Shown here: positions 26,029-35,845 of the stretch, in pieces | Layout of the letters: every line of letters begins with the position of its first letter | Position numbering within the stretch: position 1 is the first letter of the stretch | NCBI GenBank assembly: GCA_009785115.1 | Contig: WQWY01000001.1 | Coordinates: forward strand, 1-64,000 | Reading direction: 5' to 3' | Source: Micrococcales bacterium | GTDB taxonomy: Bacteria; Actinomycetota; Actinomycetes; Actinomycetales; Cellulomonadaceae | DNA length: 64,000 bases | Notes under the pieces: generated by a model | Databases searched by the model: none | The model's input: only the letters and a program-made list of their open reading frames with translations | What the model was told of the DNA's origin: nothing | Made by a program: the position numbers and the translations under genes

Positions 26029-28551
26029 TCACACGAGCGCGGCCCAGGTCGAGACGGCGCGCACCAGGTCGTCGCGCCCCTCGGAGCCGAGCTTGCGGTA
26101 GGCGCTGAACAGGTAGTTCTCGACCGTGCGCGCACTGAGGCCCAACGTCGCGGCGATGTCTGGGACGGTCGTGCCCTTGGCGATCATGAGGGCGATCTCG
26201 CGCTCGCGGGCGCTCAGGCCGACGGTCATGCCCAGGCGGAAGAACAGGCCACGGGCCTGGCCGAGCTCGGTGGCCTGCTCCCATGCCTCCTCGGCCTGAC
26301 GGATCGAGGCGTCGAGCTCGCCGCGCATGCGCAGGACGAGCGAACGCGTCACCGAGGCCTTGACCGAGTGCAGCCGGGCTCCACGGTCCCACAGGTCGGC
26401 GGCGCACTCCGCGAGAGCGTCCGGGTCGCTCGCGGCGGTCGCCTCGACGTAGTCACCGAGCGCGACGAGGAACGGGCTCTGGGTGTGGCGCGCCCGCTCG
26501 ACAGCACCAGCCGCACGAGCGGCGTCGGGCATGATCTCCGTCGCGGTGACCGCCAGCGCGACACCGGCGGCGACGTAGCCCTTCTCGAGGCGTTCGTCCA
26601 CCGCGCTCCACATGCGCCGACCCATCTCCTCCCAGTTCTCGTCGGGGCCGTCCAGCGGTGTGACCCCGTGCACCATGCCCGGGAAGGGCCCCGGGCGGCG
26701 CCCCGTGGTCTCGGCCTGCACCGACAACGACCAGCCGTAGTCCAGCCGGCCCCGCCACCCAGCGGACAGAGAGGCCAGCCCGAGCACCCCGATCTGGTAG
26801 TGCTCGCTGAGCATCGTGGTGCCGCTCAGCGTCAGCACGGGGCCGAGCAGCGCGTCGAGGTCGTCCACACGGCCGGCGAACGTCAGGCCGAGAGCCGCCA
26901 CGTAGGCGTGCGCGTGGATCTCCCCGAGGTTGAGCCCGTCCTCGGCGGCGGCCATCGCGTGCAGCGCCCACTCCACACCGCCGTCGAAGTCGCCGTGGAT
27001 CACCCGGGCCAGCCCGACGACGACTCGGTGGTTCTCGACGTAGAACGGGTAGGTCGGTGCATAGGCGGGCAGCGCCGCGAGGGCGTCGACAGTCCGCCCC
27101 TCAGCGACGAGGGTGGCGATGCGTATCATCTCCAGGCCCTCCGCCCCGAGAGGGTCCTCGTCCGGCCCGGCGGGGGCCAGCAGCTCGGGACCCGGGATCG
27201 CCCCGACCAGCAGCTGGATGATCGCCTCGGCCGCGCGCAGCTGTGACGCGAACACAGGCAGCAGGGCACGTCTTGATCCCAGCAGCTCACGGGCACCGTC
27301 GAGGTCGCTGAACACCAGGGCCCGGTAGGCGGCGTGCCACTCGACGAAGCGGACGCCCCACCGGGGGTCGGAATCTTCCAGCCGGGTCCCGTCGATCACG
27401 GTGGCGAGCTCCGCGGGCCCGGCCGAGGCCGCGTTGAGCGCGGAGATGAGAGGCACCGCGTTCTCGGCGCTCGGGTCGACCTTCCACGTGGAGCGCAGGG
27501 AGTCGACCTCTGCCCGCCAGTACTCGGTGATCCGCATGTTGAGGATCGCGGCACGCGAGCTCGTCAACGTGAGCCTCGGCGTCAGCGACGTCGCCGTGGC
27601 AGACCTGTCGTCACGGACCTCCGACCAGCACACCACCACGCCGGAACGCCGCAGGTGCTCGGCGACCAACGGCGGGAACACCCCGACCAGGGGGCCAGCC
27701 GGGGTCTCGGCCACCTGGAGCAGCCCGAGCTCGTCGATCCTGGTGAACAGGTGGTCGGGAACGGTCTCCCGTGCCTGCTCCACGGTCACGGTCCCGGCGC
27801 ACGACAACGTGGTGAGCACGTCGAGCTCGTCCTCGGTCAGGTCTGCCAGGAGCGGTTCGACGGCCTGCACGAGCCGCCCGTCCCACAGGTCGCCGTCGGC
27901 GCTCCATATCGCGTTCTCCTCAGCGATGACGCCGGACCGCCGCCCGGCGTCCACGATCGCCTCGACCAGGCCAGGCAGGCCGCCGGACAACGTCGCGACC
28001 CGCGCGATCAACGAGGAGTCGACAGCCCCGGGGAGCATGCTGTGAAGGGTGCGGTGCAGACGGTCGAAGTCCAGAGGGTCGAGCACGACGCGCACACCCG
28101 GACCGAGCTCGGCGGTCAGCGTGTGGCTGGTCGGCTGACGCCGCCCGGCGGATCGCGTCACCGAGAGCACCGGGAACGGCTGACGCGCATGGGCAGCGAC
28201 CACCGCACCACAGCTCGCGGGGTCGAGCTCGTCCGCGTCGTCGATGACGAGCACCGACCTGCCTGGTGTCAAAAGCTCGGACAGCGCGGCGACCGTTCTG
28301 GAGATCGACGAGGCCGCACCCCCGGGAGGGACGTCGATCCCTGCCAGCGCGAGGGCGACCAACGGTCGGTCGCGCAGCGCCGCGACCCCCGAGACCACGA
28401 CGACGGCGAAGCCCTGCTCACGGAGCCTCTCCGCGACCAGCCGAGCGACATGGCTGCGCCCCGACTGGCGGAGCCCGACGAGGTTGACGCTGATCGAGTC
28501 CCGCAGGTACTCGACCACGGTGTCGACGACCTCGCCCTGTTCGCGGTCCAT
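26029..28551 (-). CDS. Large ATPase-LuxR transcriptional regulator
   Basis: 840 aa. An N-terminal NTPase starts almost at once: GLRQSGRS (residues 26-33) has Arg32 where Walker A normally has Lys, and VLVIDDADELD is Walker B. A long helical-repeat middle (~300-770) and a C-terminal LuxR helix-turn-helix (SAREREIALMIAKG... to the end) follow. Such LAL/STAND-type regulators respond to a small ligand or peptide. The ATG follows a TAGCGT box by 6 nt. It is flanked by two paralogous peptide genes on the same strand. Confidence 0.88.
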   Translation of the reverse strand: MDREQGEVVDTVVEYLRDSISVNLVGLRQSGRSHVARLVAERLREQGFAVVVVSGVAALRDRPLVALALAGIDVPPGGAASSISRTVAALSELLTPGRSVLVIDDADELDPASCGAVVAAHARQPFPVLSVTRSAGRRQPTSHTLTAELGPGVRVVLDPLDFDRLHRTLHSMLPGAVDSSLIARVATLSGGLPGLVEAIVDAGRRSGVIAEENAIWSADGDLWDGRLVQAVEPLLADLTEDELDVLTTLSCAGTVTVEQARETVPDHLFTRIDELGLLQVAETPAGPLVGVFPPLVAEHLRRSGVVVCWSEVRDDRSATATSLTPRLTLTSSRAAILNMRITEYWRAEVDSLRSTWKVDPSAENAVPLISALNAASAGPAELATVIDGTRLEDSDPRWGVRFVEWHAAYRALVFSDLDGARELLGSRRALLPVFASQLRAAEAIIQLLVGAIPGPELLAPAGPDEDPLGAEGLEMIRIATLVAEGRTVDALAALPAYAPTYPFYVENHRVVVGLARVIHGDFDGGVEWALHAMAAAEDGLNLGEIHAHAYVAALGLTFAGRVDDLDALLGPVLTLSGTTMLSEHYQIGVLGLASLSAGWRGRLDYGWSLSVQAETTGRRPGPFPGMVHGVTPLDGPDENWEEMGRRMWSAVDERLEKGYVAAGVALAVTATEIMPDAARAAGAVERARHTQSPFLVALGDYVEATAASDPDALAECAADLWDRGARLHSVKASVTRSLVLRMRGELDASIRQAEEAWEQATELGQARGLFFRLGMTVGLSAREREIALMIAKGTTVPDIAATLGLSARTVENYLFSAYRKLGSEGRDDLVRAVSTWAALV

Positions 28552-28557
28552 GAGATC

Positions 28558-28563
28558 ACGCTA
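28558..28563 (-). promoter_or_regulatory. -10 box (TAGCGT) of the LuxR-type regulator
   Basis: TAGCGT on the minus strand ends 6 nt before the regulator ATG, indicating a leaderless transcript separate from peptide B. Confidence 0.55.
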
Positions 28564-28625
28564 CGCCGCGGCCCAGATTCTGCCCCTCGACGGACAGCCC
28601 GCTCAGGGTCGGTCACAAGGCGCCC

Positions 28626-28793
28626 CTAGGTGGCAGAGCGGGCCTCACCCTCCTCGATACCAGCAGAGCACGGGCACGCTTCGACAGGACCGGCTCGATG
28701 CCAGACCACCACGGAAGCGGCAGACGACAGAGGGACGACTCTCGGGACCCGACGAGGGAGCTGCCCATCCGGGGTGAAAGCAGCGGTGTCCAT
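28626..28793 (-). CDS. Small peptide B, paralogue of peptide A
   Basis: 55 aa from the ATG at 28793 with AGGAG 7-8 nt upstream. It has the same MDxxxxTPxxxLPRRVP N-terminus and VVxHRA middle as peptide A; its tail differs and has a CPC motif (ACPCSAG). It ends 75 bp upstream of the LuxR-type regulator start. I know no named family for it. A secreted signal, a modified peptide or a regulator-binding microprotein are all possible. Confidence 0.6.
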   Translation of the reverse strand: MDTAAFTPDGQLPRRVPRVVPLSSAASVVVWHRAGPVEACPCSAGIEEGEARSAT

Positions 28794-28848
28794 CTCTTCT
28801 CTCCTATCGACGAGCCCCGGTCGGGGCCGGATCGTCATGAAGCTTGGG

Positions 28849-28902
28849 ATCGGTGCCGGCGGGGAGAGGGAGTGGAGTGGAGTATCACCCGCCGGCACCG
28901 AT
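28849..28902. promoter_or_regulatory. Perfect 15-bp inverted repeat upstream of peptide B
   Basis: ATCGGTGCCGGCGGG and CCCGCCGGCACCGAT are separated by a 24-nt spacer rich in GGAGT repeats. It sits 56 bp upstream of the peptide B start. It could be a regulator operator or an mRNA hairpin. Confidence 0.6.
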
Positions 28903-29225
28903 GGACCGACACGTCACCGAGGTGGCGTCTTACGAGACCTATCGACATCGACGACGACCGCAGAACCTCCCAGGGGCCGCCCCGGCGAAGCCGTGCACCA
29001 CGACCAGAAAGATGTGTTCCCTCACGACCGCGATGTGCACCGAGACCCGCCAGATGTGGGTCACCACACGGCGCGACAGGTCGCCCCCGAACCGACCCCG
29101 ACATCCCCCGATGCCCCCGACAGAACCACCACCCCCGACCCGCCCACGGAACGGCCTAGAACTCGCACCGCTGGGTGGTGAGTCGGCTGCATCGAGTCGA
29201 CGGAGAGAACACAAGGAGATGAAGG
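28903..29225. other. Intergenic stretch without a convincing gene
   Basis: Between the inverted repeat upstream of peptide B and the pnt terminator I see no ORF with protein-like composition on either strand; the open frames are low-complexity Pro/Arg or Gly/Arg reads. No third member of the peptide A/B family was found here. Confidence 0.5.
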
Positions 29226-29269
29226 ACGAGCCCGGTGCCCTGCCGATGAGGGCAGGGCACCGGGCTCGT
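29226..29269 (-). terminator. Terminator of the pntAB operon
   Basis: A 19-bp stem (core GAGCCCGGTGCCCTGCC and its complement) with a 6-nt loop begins 12 bp past the pntB stop on the minus strand. The following bases are not T-rich, but the hairpin is very stable. Confidence 0.7.
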
Positions 29270-29280
29270 GAGAAACCAGG

Positions 29281-30756
29281 TCAGGCGGGGACGGTCGCCG
29301 GGAGGGCGGCGAGGATGTCGTCTACGCGGGTCTTGGCGTCGCCGAAGAGCATCGAGGTGTTGTCGCGGAAGAACAACGGGTTCTGGACGCCAGCGTAGCC
29401 GGTGGCCATGGAGCGCTTGAAGACGATGACGTGCTTGGCGTTCCAGACTTCCAGGACCGGCATGCCGGCGATGGGTGAGCCTGGGTCGTCCAGGGCGGCG
29501 GGGTTCACCGTGTCGTTGGCGCCGATGACGAGGACGACGTCTGTCTCTGCGAAGTCGTCGTTGATCTCGTCCATCTCCAGGACGATGTCGTAGGGCACCT
29601 TGGCCTCAGCGAGGAGCACGTTCATGTGGCCGGGCAGGCGACCGGCGACGGGGTGCACCCCGAAGCGGACGTTCACGCCGTGGGCGCGCAGCCGGGCGGT
29701 GAGCTCGGCGACGGGGTACTGGGCCTTGGCGACGGCCATGCCGTAGCCGGGGGTGATGATGACCGACCTGGCGTCCCACAACAGCTCGGCGGTGGCCTGG
29801 GCGTCGATCTCCTGGTGCTCGCCCTGTGCGGCGGCGCTGGAGACCTGGCCGCCCTCGGTGCCGAAGCCGCCGAGGATCACGGAGACGAACGATCGGTTCA
29901 TGGCCCGGCACATGATGTAGGAGAGGATCGCACCGGAGGAGCCCACGAGGGAGCCGGTGACGATGAGCAGGTCGTTGCCGAGCATGAACCCGGCAGCCGC
30001 TGCGGCCCACCCAGAATAAGAGTTCAGCATGGACACGACGACGGGCATGTCGCCGCCGCCGATCGCGGCGACCATGTGGAAGCCGAGGGCGAACCCGATC
30101 ACGGCGATGAGGATGATGAGCACCCAGCCGGCGGTCGTGGAGGTCTCCCCGACGATGACGAACCAGATCATGAGCCCGAAGAACGCGACGAACGCCAGGA
30201 GGTTGATGACGTTGCGCCCCGGGAGCATCAGCGGCTGGGACTTCATCTTCGCGGCGAGCTTGAGGTAGGCGACCACCGACCCGGTGAAGGTGTAAGCACC
30301 GATGAGGACGCCGAGGGCCACCTCGACCATGTGCACGGTGCCGCTCTTGCCCTCGGGTGCGGCGAAGGCGTTGAAGCCGACGAGCACCGCTGCCATGCCG
30401 ACGAAGGAGTGGAAGGCGGCGATGAGCTCGGGCATCTGGGTCATCTCGACCTTGCGGGCGATGGGCAGCCCGATCACGGCGCCGATGAGCAGCACCGCGC
30501 CGATGAGTGCGGCGGTGATGAGCACCGACTGCCGGTTGTCCCCCGTGGCTGACATGTGCAGCGACCAGGCGATGGTCGCGCCCAGGGCGAGCACCATGCC
30601 GATCATGCCGAGCATGTTGCCCGTGCGGGCAGAGGACTGCTTGGAGAGCCCCGCCAGGGACAGGATGAACAGCAGGCCGGCGACGATGTAGATGCCGGCG
30701 AAGAGCTGGGTGAGGGGGTCGCTGCCGGTCACGACGAGCTGTGCGGGCACGTTCAC
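29281..30756 (-). CDS. pntB: NAD(P) transhydrogenase subunit beta
   Basis: 491 aa. About eight transmembrane helices lead into the NADP-binding domain III, whose marks [36 protein letters not shown] (motif core [12 protein letters not shown]), [11 protein letters not shown] and MPVLEVW are all present. It uses proton flow to drive hydride transfer from NADH to NADP. The start overlaps the pntA stop by 4 bp, so subunits are made together. Confidence 0.97.
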   Translation of the reverse strand: MNVPAQLVVTGSDPLTQLFAGIYIVAGLLFILSLAGLSKQSSARTGNMLGMIGMVLALGATIAWSLHMSATGDNRQSVLITAALIGAVLLIGAVIGLPIARKVEMTQMPELIAAFHSFVGMAAVLVGFNAFAAPEGKSGTVHMVEVALGVLIGAYTFTGSVVAYLKLAAKMKSQPLMLPGRNVINLLAFVAFFGLMIWFVIVGETSTTAGWVLIILIAVIGFALGFHMVAAIGGGDMPVVVSMLNSYSGWAAAAAGFMLGNDLLIVTGSLVGSSGAILSYIMCRAMNRSFVSVILGGFGTEGGQVSSAAAQGEHQEIDAQATAELLWDARSVIITPGYGMAVAKAQYPVAELTARLRAHGVNVRFGVHPVAGRLPGHMNVLLAEAKVPYDIVLEMDEINDDFAETDVVLVIGANDTVNPAALDDPGSPIAGMPVLEVWNAKHVIVFKRSMATGYAGVQNPLFFRDNTSMLFGDAKTRVDDILAALPATVPA

Positions 30757-32363
30757 GCCTCCTTCTTGAACATGGCGAGCATCCGGAAGGAGACCAGGAA
30801 GCCACCGAAGATGTTGATAGAGGCGATGGTCGCCGCGACGAACGACATGATCAGCACCGCCATGTTCTGCGAGCCGAGCTGGAGCAGCGCACCGACGAGG
30901 ATGATCCCGGAGATCGCGTTCGTCTGCGCCATCAACGGGGTGTGCAGGGAGTGCGACACCCCGGTGATGACGTAGAAGCCGACCACCACGGACAGGGCGA
31001 ACACGGTGAACGCGCTGACGAAGGTGAACGGGGAGAACGCCACGGCGAGCACCACGAGCACAGCGGCGACCACCGAAGAAGCGACCCGTCGGAAGGCTTT
31101 GGCCTTGGCGGCGGCGGCCTCGCGGGAGGCCTTGAGCACCGGGTCTTCGACCACGGCGGGCGGCATGGGCTGGGCCGCGGAGACCTGCACGGGGGGCGGC
31201 GGCCAGAGCACCTCGCCGGCGCGGGCGACGGTCATGCCTCGCTGCACCGGGTCATCCAGGTCGAGCACGAGGCGCCCGTCCTTCTTGCCGGGGGTGAGCA
31301 GCTTCATGAGGTTGACGACGTTGGTGCCGAACAGCTGGGAGGTGTGCTTCGGCATGCGGGACGTCAGGTCGGTGTAGCCGAGGATGACGACCCCGTTGTC
31401 GGTGACGACACGCTCGCCGGGCTTGGTGAGCTCGCAGTTGCCGCCACCAGAGGCAGCCAGGTCGACGATCACGGAGCCGGGTCGCATGGCGGCGACCATC
31501 GCGGCGGTGATCGTGCGCGGGGCCGTGCCTCGCACCAGGGCGGTGGTGATGACGATGTCGGCCTTGGCGGTCTCCTCGGCGTACATCTTCATGGTGAGGC
31601 GTTCTTGCTCGGCCGTGAGCTCGGCGGCGTAACCGTCGGCGCTGACCTGCTGCTGGGCGGCGGCCGCCTGGACGAACGTGGCACCCATGGACTCGATCTG
31701 CTCACCGACCTCGGGGCGAACGTCGAAGGCGCGCACCTGGGCGCCCAGGCTCACAGAGGCACCGAGCGCGGCGAGCCCGGCGACGCCGGCACCGATGACG
31801 AACACCGAGGCGGGCTGGGTCTTGCCGGCGGCGGTCACCTGGCCGGCGAACATGCCGCCGTACTCCTCGGCGGCCTCGATGACGGCGCGGTACCCGGCGA
31901 CGTTCGACATGGTGGAGAGCACGTCGAGGGCCTGGGCTCGGGAGATGCGCGGCACGGCGTCGAGCGCCAGGGCGGTGACCTCGCACGCGGCCAGGTCGGC
32001 CACCAGCTGGGGACGGGTGCCGGGGTTGAGCACGGAGACCAGGGTGGAGCCGGCGCGCATCAGCGCCAGGTCGGCGTCGGTCGGAGCGTTGACGGTGGTG
32101 ACCACGTCGGCGTCCCACACCTGGGCGGACGGCACGACGGTGGCACCCGCGGCCTCGTAGTCGGCGTCGCGGAAGGTGGCGGCCTCCCCTGCCCCGGCCT
32201 CGACCTTCACGTCGTAGCCCAGCGCGACCAGCTGACCGACCGTCTTCGGCGTGGCGGCGACGAGCCGTTCACCAGGGCGGGTCTCCCGGGGCACGCCGAT
32301 GGTCATCGGCGCCGGGGCCTCTGGTTCTTCCAGGGCAGCGCTGTCTATGGTGCTCGACGTCAC
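30753..32363 (-). CDS. pntA: NAD(P) transhydrogenase subunit alpha
   Basis: 536 aa. The NAD-binding domain I ([26 protein letters not shown]) is followed, after residue ~420, by about four hydrophobic helices, as in the two-subunit enterobacterial type rather than the split pntAa/pntAb seen in many actinobacteria. A GTG start with AGGAGG 6 nt upstream. It works with PntB to supply NADPH. Confidence 0.96.
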   Translation of the reverse strand: MTSSTIDSAALEEPEAPAPMTIGVPRETRPGERLVAATPKTVGQLVALGYDVKVEAGAGEAATFRDADYEAAGATVVPSAQVWDADVVTTVNAPTDADLALMRAGSTLVSVLNPGTRPQLVADLAACEVTALALDAVPRISRAQALDVLSTMSNVAGYRAVIEAAEEYGGMFAGQVTAAGKTQPASVFVIGAGVAGLAALGASVSLGAQVRAFDVRPEVGEQIESMGATFVQAAAAQQQVSADGYAAELTAEQERLTMKMYAEETAKADIVITTALVRGTAPRTITAAMVAAMRPGSVIVDLAASGGGNCELTKPGERVVTDNGVVILGYTDLTSRMPKHTSQLFGTNVVNLMKLLTPGKKDGRLVLDLDDPVQRGMTVARAGEVLWPPPPVQVSAAQPMPPAVVEDPVLKASREAAAAKAKAFRRVASSVVAAVLVVLAVAFSPFTFVSAFTVFALSVVVGFYVITGVSHSLHTPLMAQTNAISGIILVGALLQLGSQNMAVLIMSFVAATIASINIFGGFLVSFRMLAMFKKEA

Positions 32364-32517
32364 CGATAGCCTCCTGATGCTTGCTGACGGGCGAGATGGC
32401 TCGTTCTTGGGTCCGGGTCGCCCATACCGGGGGACAACTTACGGCAATCTGCCTTGATCGTGGATCCGCTCAGCCAAGAGCAAGGGTAGAAGGCCCCAGC
32501 GTGGTGCCGCCTGCCGG

Positions 32518-34239
32518 TCAGCCCTGGTCCGTGGTGAGCTTCTCGGCCTCGCTGTCGACGGTCGGGGGCTCGCTCGCGGTGACGGTGGCAAGCGTTCCGA
32601 CCTTCGGGTGGGCCCGCTCCTCGGCCTCTCGCTCGGCGGCGAGGGCTTCGGCTCGTTGCTCGATGCCCGTCTTGGCGTGCAGCGGGACCTCCTTGAGCGC
32701 GATCACCACCAGCAGGCCGATCACCCCGATCGGGGCACCGATGAGGAAGAGGGTGGCGATGGCGTCGCCGAAGGCGTTCTCCACCACGGTCTGCACCGGT
32801 GCGGGCAAGGTGGCGAGGTCGGGCAGCGCACCCGACCCGCCGAGCTGTCCGGCCGGGACGCCGATCTCCTCCAGGCCCCCGGTGATCAGCGTGGACGCCC
32901 TGCTCGACAGCACCGCGCCGAGCACCGAGACGCCCATCGCCCCGCCGAGGGTGCGGAAGAACGCGATCATCGAGGTCCCGGCACCGGTGTCGTTGACGTC
33001 GAGCCCGTTCTGCACGGCGAGCACGAAGTTCTGCATGAGCATCCCGACGCCCGCACCGAGCACCACCATGTAGGTCGCGACGAGGGTAAAGCTCGTGTCG
33101 GCGTGGATGGTGCCCATGAGGCCGAGCCCCACGATCTGCAAGGACGCACCGACGATCATGATCCGCCGGTACCGACCTGTTCGACTGACCAGGTGGCCGG
33201 CGACGGTCGAGGCGAGGAACAGCCCGAGCACCATCGGGATGGTCATCAGCCCGGACTCGGTGGGTGTCTTGCCACGGGCCAGCTGCATGTACTGGGCGAG
33301 GAACACCGAGGTGCCGAACATCGACACCCCGAGCGCGGACGAGCCGATCACCGCCAGCACGAGGGTGCGGTCGCGGAACAGGCGCAGCGGGATCAACGGT
33401 TCTTCCGCCCGAGACTCCACCCAGACGGCCCAGCCGAGGGCCAGCAGCGCACCGCCGACCATGGCCGCGGTCTGCCACGAGGCCCAGGCGAACACGTCCC
33501 CCGCGAAGGTGACCCACAGCAGCAGCAGCGTCACCCCGGTAGAGATGAGCAGCGCCCCGGGGATGTCGAGCCTGACGCGACGGCGCGGGGTGGGCGGCAG
33601 GCGCAGCGTGCGCTGGAGCACGACGATGGCCACGACGGCGAACGGCAGGGACCCGTAGAAGTTCCACCGCCACCCGGGGCCGTCGGTGACGATGCCGCCG
33701 ATCAACGGGCCACCGACCATGGACACGGCCATCACCGCACCGGTCAGGCCCATGTACTTGCCGCGCTCGCGCGGGCTGATGATGTCAGCGATGAGCACGA
33801 CGGCCAGGGCTGTCAGCCCGCCGGCACCGATGCCCTGCACGGCCCGTGCGGCGATGAGCTCGGCGGTGTTCTGGGCGAACCCGGCGGCCGCTGACGACAG
33901 CACCGAGATGACGAGGGCGACCTGGACGAGCATCTTGCGGTTGGCCAGGTCTGCGAGCTTGCCCCAGATCGGGGTCGACACCGTCATGGTCAGCAGGGTC
34001 GCGGTGACGACCCAGGTGAACGAGGCCTGCGAGCCGCCCAGGTCGGTGATGATCTTCGGCAGGGACGACGAGACCAGGCTGGTGGCCAGCATGGACACGA
34101 ACATCCCGAGCAGGATCCCGGAGAGCGCCTCGAGCACCTGTCGGCGGGTCATCGACGGGACGGGTGCTGTCGGCTCTGCGGCCGGTGCGACGAGGTCGCC
34201 CTGCGGAGCGGGGTCGGTCTGTGGGGCGGGGGCGGTCAT
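32518..34239 (-). CDS. DHA2 family multidrug efflux transporter (EmrB/QacA-like)
   Basis: 573 aa with about 14 transmembrane segments. Motif A (GKLADLANRKML) and motif C-like segments (GVMAVSMVGGPLIGG-type: AVMAVSMVGGPLIGG) mark a DHA2 proton/drug antiporter. AAGGAG lies 8 nt before the ATG. It is 78 bp downstream of a marR gene on the same strand, which carries a strong operator, so it is probably induced by its toxic substrates. The substrate is unknown. Confidence 0.92.
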   Translation of the reverse strand: MTAPAPQTDPAPQGDLVAPAAEPTAPVPSMTRRQVLEALSGILLGMFVSMLATSLVSSSLPKIITDLGGSQASFTWVVTATLLTMTVSTPIWGKLADLANRKMLVQVALVISVLSSAAAGFAQNTAELIAARAVQGIGAGGLTALAVVLIADIISPRERGKYMGLTGAVMAVSMVGGPLIGGIVTDGPGWRWNFYGSLPFAVVAIVVLQRTLRLPPTPRRRVRLDIPGALLISTGVTLLLLWVTFAGDVFAWASWQTAAMVGGALLALGWAVWVESRAEEPLIPLRLFRDRTLVLAVIGSSALGVSMFGTSVFLAQYMQLARGKTPTESGLMTIPMVLGLFLASTVAGHLVSRTGRYRRIMIVGASLQIVGLGLMGTIHADTSFTLVATYMVVLGAGVGMLMQNFVLAVQNGLDVNDTGAGTSMIAFFRTLGGAMGVSVLGAVLSSRASTLITGGLEEIGVPAGQLGGSGALPDLATLPAPVQTVVENAFGDAIATLFLIGAPIGVIGLLVVIALKEVPLHAKTGIEQRAEALAAEREAEERAHPKVGTLATVTASEPPTVDSEAEKLTTDQG

Positions 34240-34317
34240 CGGAACCTCTCCTTGGAGCGAGGGATGGACGACTGACCTCGTTGTCAGGCGAGAGACGTGC
34301 TGTGGATCAGCGGAGGC

Positions 34318-34821
34318 TCACCCCGCCGGGGCTCGCGGCGGCGGTCCGGTCGTGGCCGGGAGGTCGGCCGTGCTCGATCGCTCGATGGCCTCCCCGACCC
34401 TTCGCAGCGCGGCGGCGGCCCGCACGAGCTCCTCGCTGCTCCAGCCGTCGAACCCGACGTCAGCCCGCGCCTGGAGCTCGGTGGTCATCCGCCGGTACAT
34501 CTCGTGACCGGCATCGGTGAGCCTCAGGGTGCGCACCCGGCGGTCGGTCTCGGCGATCTCTCGCTCCACGAGCCCGAGGTCGACCAGCGACGAGACCTGA
34601 CGGCTGACGACGGAGACGTCGACCCGGCCTACCTCCGCGATCTCCCCGATGGTCGCGGACTCCCGGCATGCGAGGAGCCGGAGGACGGCCATCCCGGGGA
34701 TCGGCACACCGATCCCCTCACCCACGACGCAAGCGAGCGTCCGGTGCGCGCGCGCCAGCACCGCGACAGCCGACATCAGCTCATCTCGCGAAGCGGTCTG
34801 ACCAGGCACGACGCCCAGCAT
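34318..34821 (-). CDS. MarR family transcriptional regulator
   Basis: 167 aa from the ATG at 34821 (another in-frame ATG at 34830 is possible). The winged helix contains ATIGEIAEVGRVDVSVVSRQVSSL as recognition region (core VSVVSRQVSSLVDLGLVER) and the β-wing DRRVRTLRLT. It should repress its own promoter and the downstream DHA2 pump through the palindrome at 34834-34860 and release on binding a drug-like ligand. Confidence 0.9.
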   Translation of the reverse strand: MLGVVPGQTASRDELMSAVAVLARAHRTLACVVGEGIGVPIPGMAVLRLLACRESATIGEIAEVGRVDVSVVSRQVSSLVDLGLVEREIAETDRRVRTLRLTDAGHEMYRRMTTELQARADVGFDGWSSEELVRAAAALRRVGEAIERSSTADLPATTGPPPRAPAG

Positions 34822-34833
34822 GGCGCACATCTG

Positions 34834-34860
34834 TGCACAAAGCAAATATTGCTTTGTGCA
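34834..34860. promoter_or_regulatory. MarR operator: 12-bp perfect palindrome arms
   Basis: TGCACAAAGCAA and TTGCTTTGTGCA flank a 3-bp centre (ATA). It is strikingly AT-rich for this genome and ends 4-13 bp before the marR start, overlapping the promoter. Size and symmetry fit a MarR dimer. Confidence 0.85.
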
Positions 34861-35008
34861 ACCACCAGACCTCTCTCGCGTCCCGCTCGCGCCAGGCCGA
34901 GCACAGGCGCCGAGCCTGACATGCGGCCTGGGCCAGAGCGGGTCGGTGGTCGACGGCAGCGTGTCGGGTGAGGACGGAGAGGGTCGGCCAGCCTGAGACC
35001 ATGGGGGC

Positions 35009-35431
35009 ATGAACGACTCCCCCGCTGCCTCGTCCACCGTGGTCGCCGTCAACCTGGCCGGCTCTGACGTGGGGGCGGGGTGGGGCAAGGCCCGCACCGT
35101 CGCCGTCGCTGAGGTCAGCGACGGGGTGGTGACCAGATGGACCGAGCACGAGGTCGGCTGGGACGCCCTGCACGACGAGGGCCACAAGGGTGCTCACCAC
35201 GCGAGGATCGTGCGCTTCTGCCGCGAGCACGGGGTCCAGGTGGTGGTCACCGGGCACCTGGGCGCGCCGATGCACCGCACCCTGATCAAGCTGGGCTGCA
35301 AGGTCGTCACGGGCCTCACCGGCGATGCCCGTGACGCGGCCGTCACCGCCGTCGACGCCCCGGCGAGCGAGCCCGTCGTCGGTGCCACGAGCCCCGGCCC
35401 GGTCGCCGTGACCATCCAGCCGCTCCGCTGA
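35009..35431 (+). CDS. NifB/NifX-like dinitrogenase cofactor family protein
   Basis: 140 aa. The pattern of an N-terminal β-strand (VVAVNLAG), HHARIVRFCREHGVQVVVTGHLGAPM and KVVTGLTGDARDAAV matches the dinitrogenase iron-molybdenum cofactor biosynthesis superfamily (Pfam02579). In non-nitrogen-fixing actinobacteria the role is unknown; no nif genes are in view. It stands alone between a divergent marR operon and a glycerophosphodiesterase. Confidence 0.8.
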   Translation: MNDSPAASSTVVAVNLAGSDVGAGWGKARTVAVAEVSDGVVTRWTEHEVGWDALHDEGHKGAHHARIVRFCREHGVQVVVTGHLGAPMHRTLIKLGCKVVTGLTGDARDAAVTAVDAPASEPVVGATSPGPVAVTIQPLR

Positions 35432-35832
35432 CCACATCCTCGGCCGACGCGGCGTCCGCACCCGGTGGCGGACGGCCGAACCCGTCTCAGCGGCACAGGA
35501 ACCGTCCCACCGTCACGGCTGTCATCAGGGCTCCCCATCTCCCCCGGCCGATGACGGCAGAGGCTGAGCCTTCCTGGAAAAGCCGCGACGGGCACCGGGG
35601 TCGCCGATGCCCGTCGGGGTCTGGTGGCGCTCAGACCACCACGGACGCAGGATGAGCGTCGCTGAAGACCGACGCTAGCCGCCCACAGACATGCCATCTC
35701 GGACCTTGGTCCCCCTCGTGCCGTGACAGGTCGGTGTCTACCAAGGTCACGGGCGAGGCGTGCTCATCCTCTCGACGGCGCGTCGTCGGACGCGTCGAGG
35801 GCGTGCGGGGAGCCCGACGGACGAGAGCGGCC
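35432..35832. other. 400-bp intergenic region
   Basis: No gene is convincing on either strand. A 9-bp stem (CGACGGGCA / TGCCCGTCG, 35586-35616, 13-nt loop) may end transcription of the 35009 gene. Promoter elements of the next gene lie at the right edge. Confidence 0.4.
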
Positions 35833-35838
35833 TAGGGT
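35833..35838 (+). promoter_or_regulatory. -10 box (TAGGGT) of the glycerophosphodiesterase gene
   Basis: TAGGGT is followed after 7 nt by the GTG at 35846, a leaderless arrangement. Confidence 0.5.
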
Positions 35839-35845
35839 GCACGTT

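Noticed and set aside
35194-35697. Minus-strand ORF across the 35432-35832 gap
   Set aside because: Overlaps the NifX-like gene antisense and has Arg/Gly/Ser-rich composition; not convincing.
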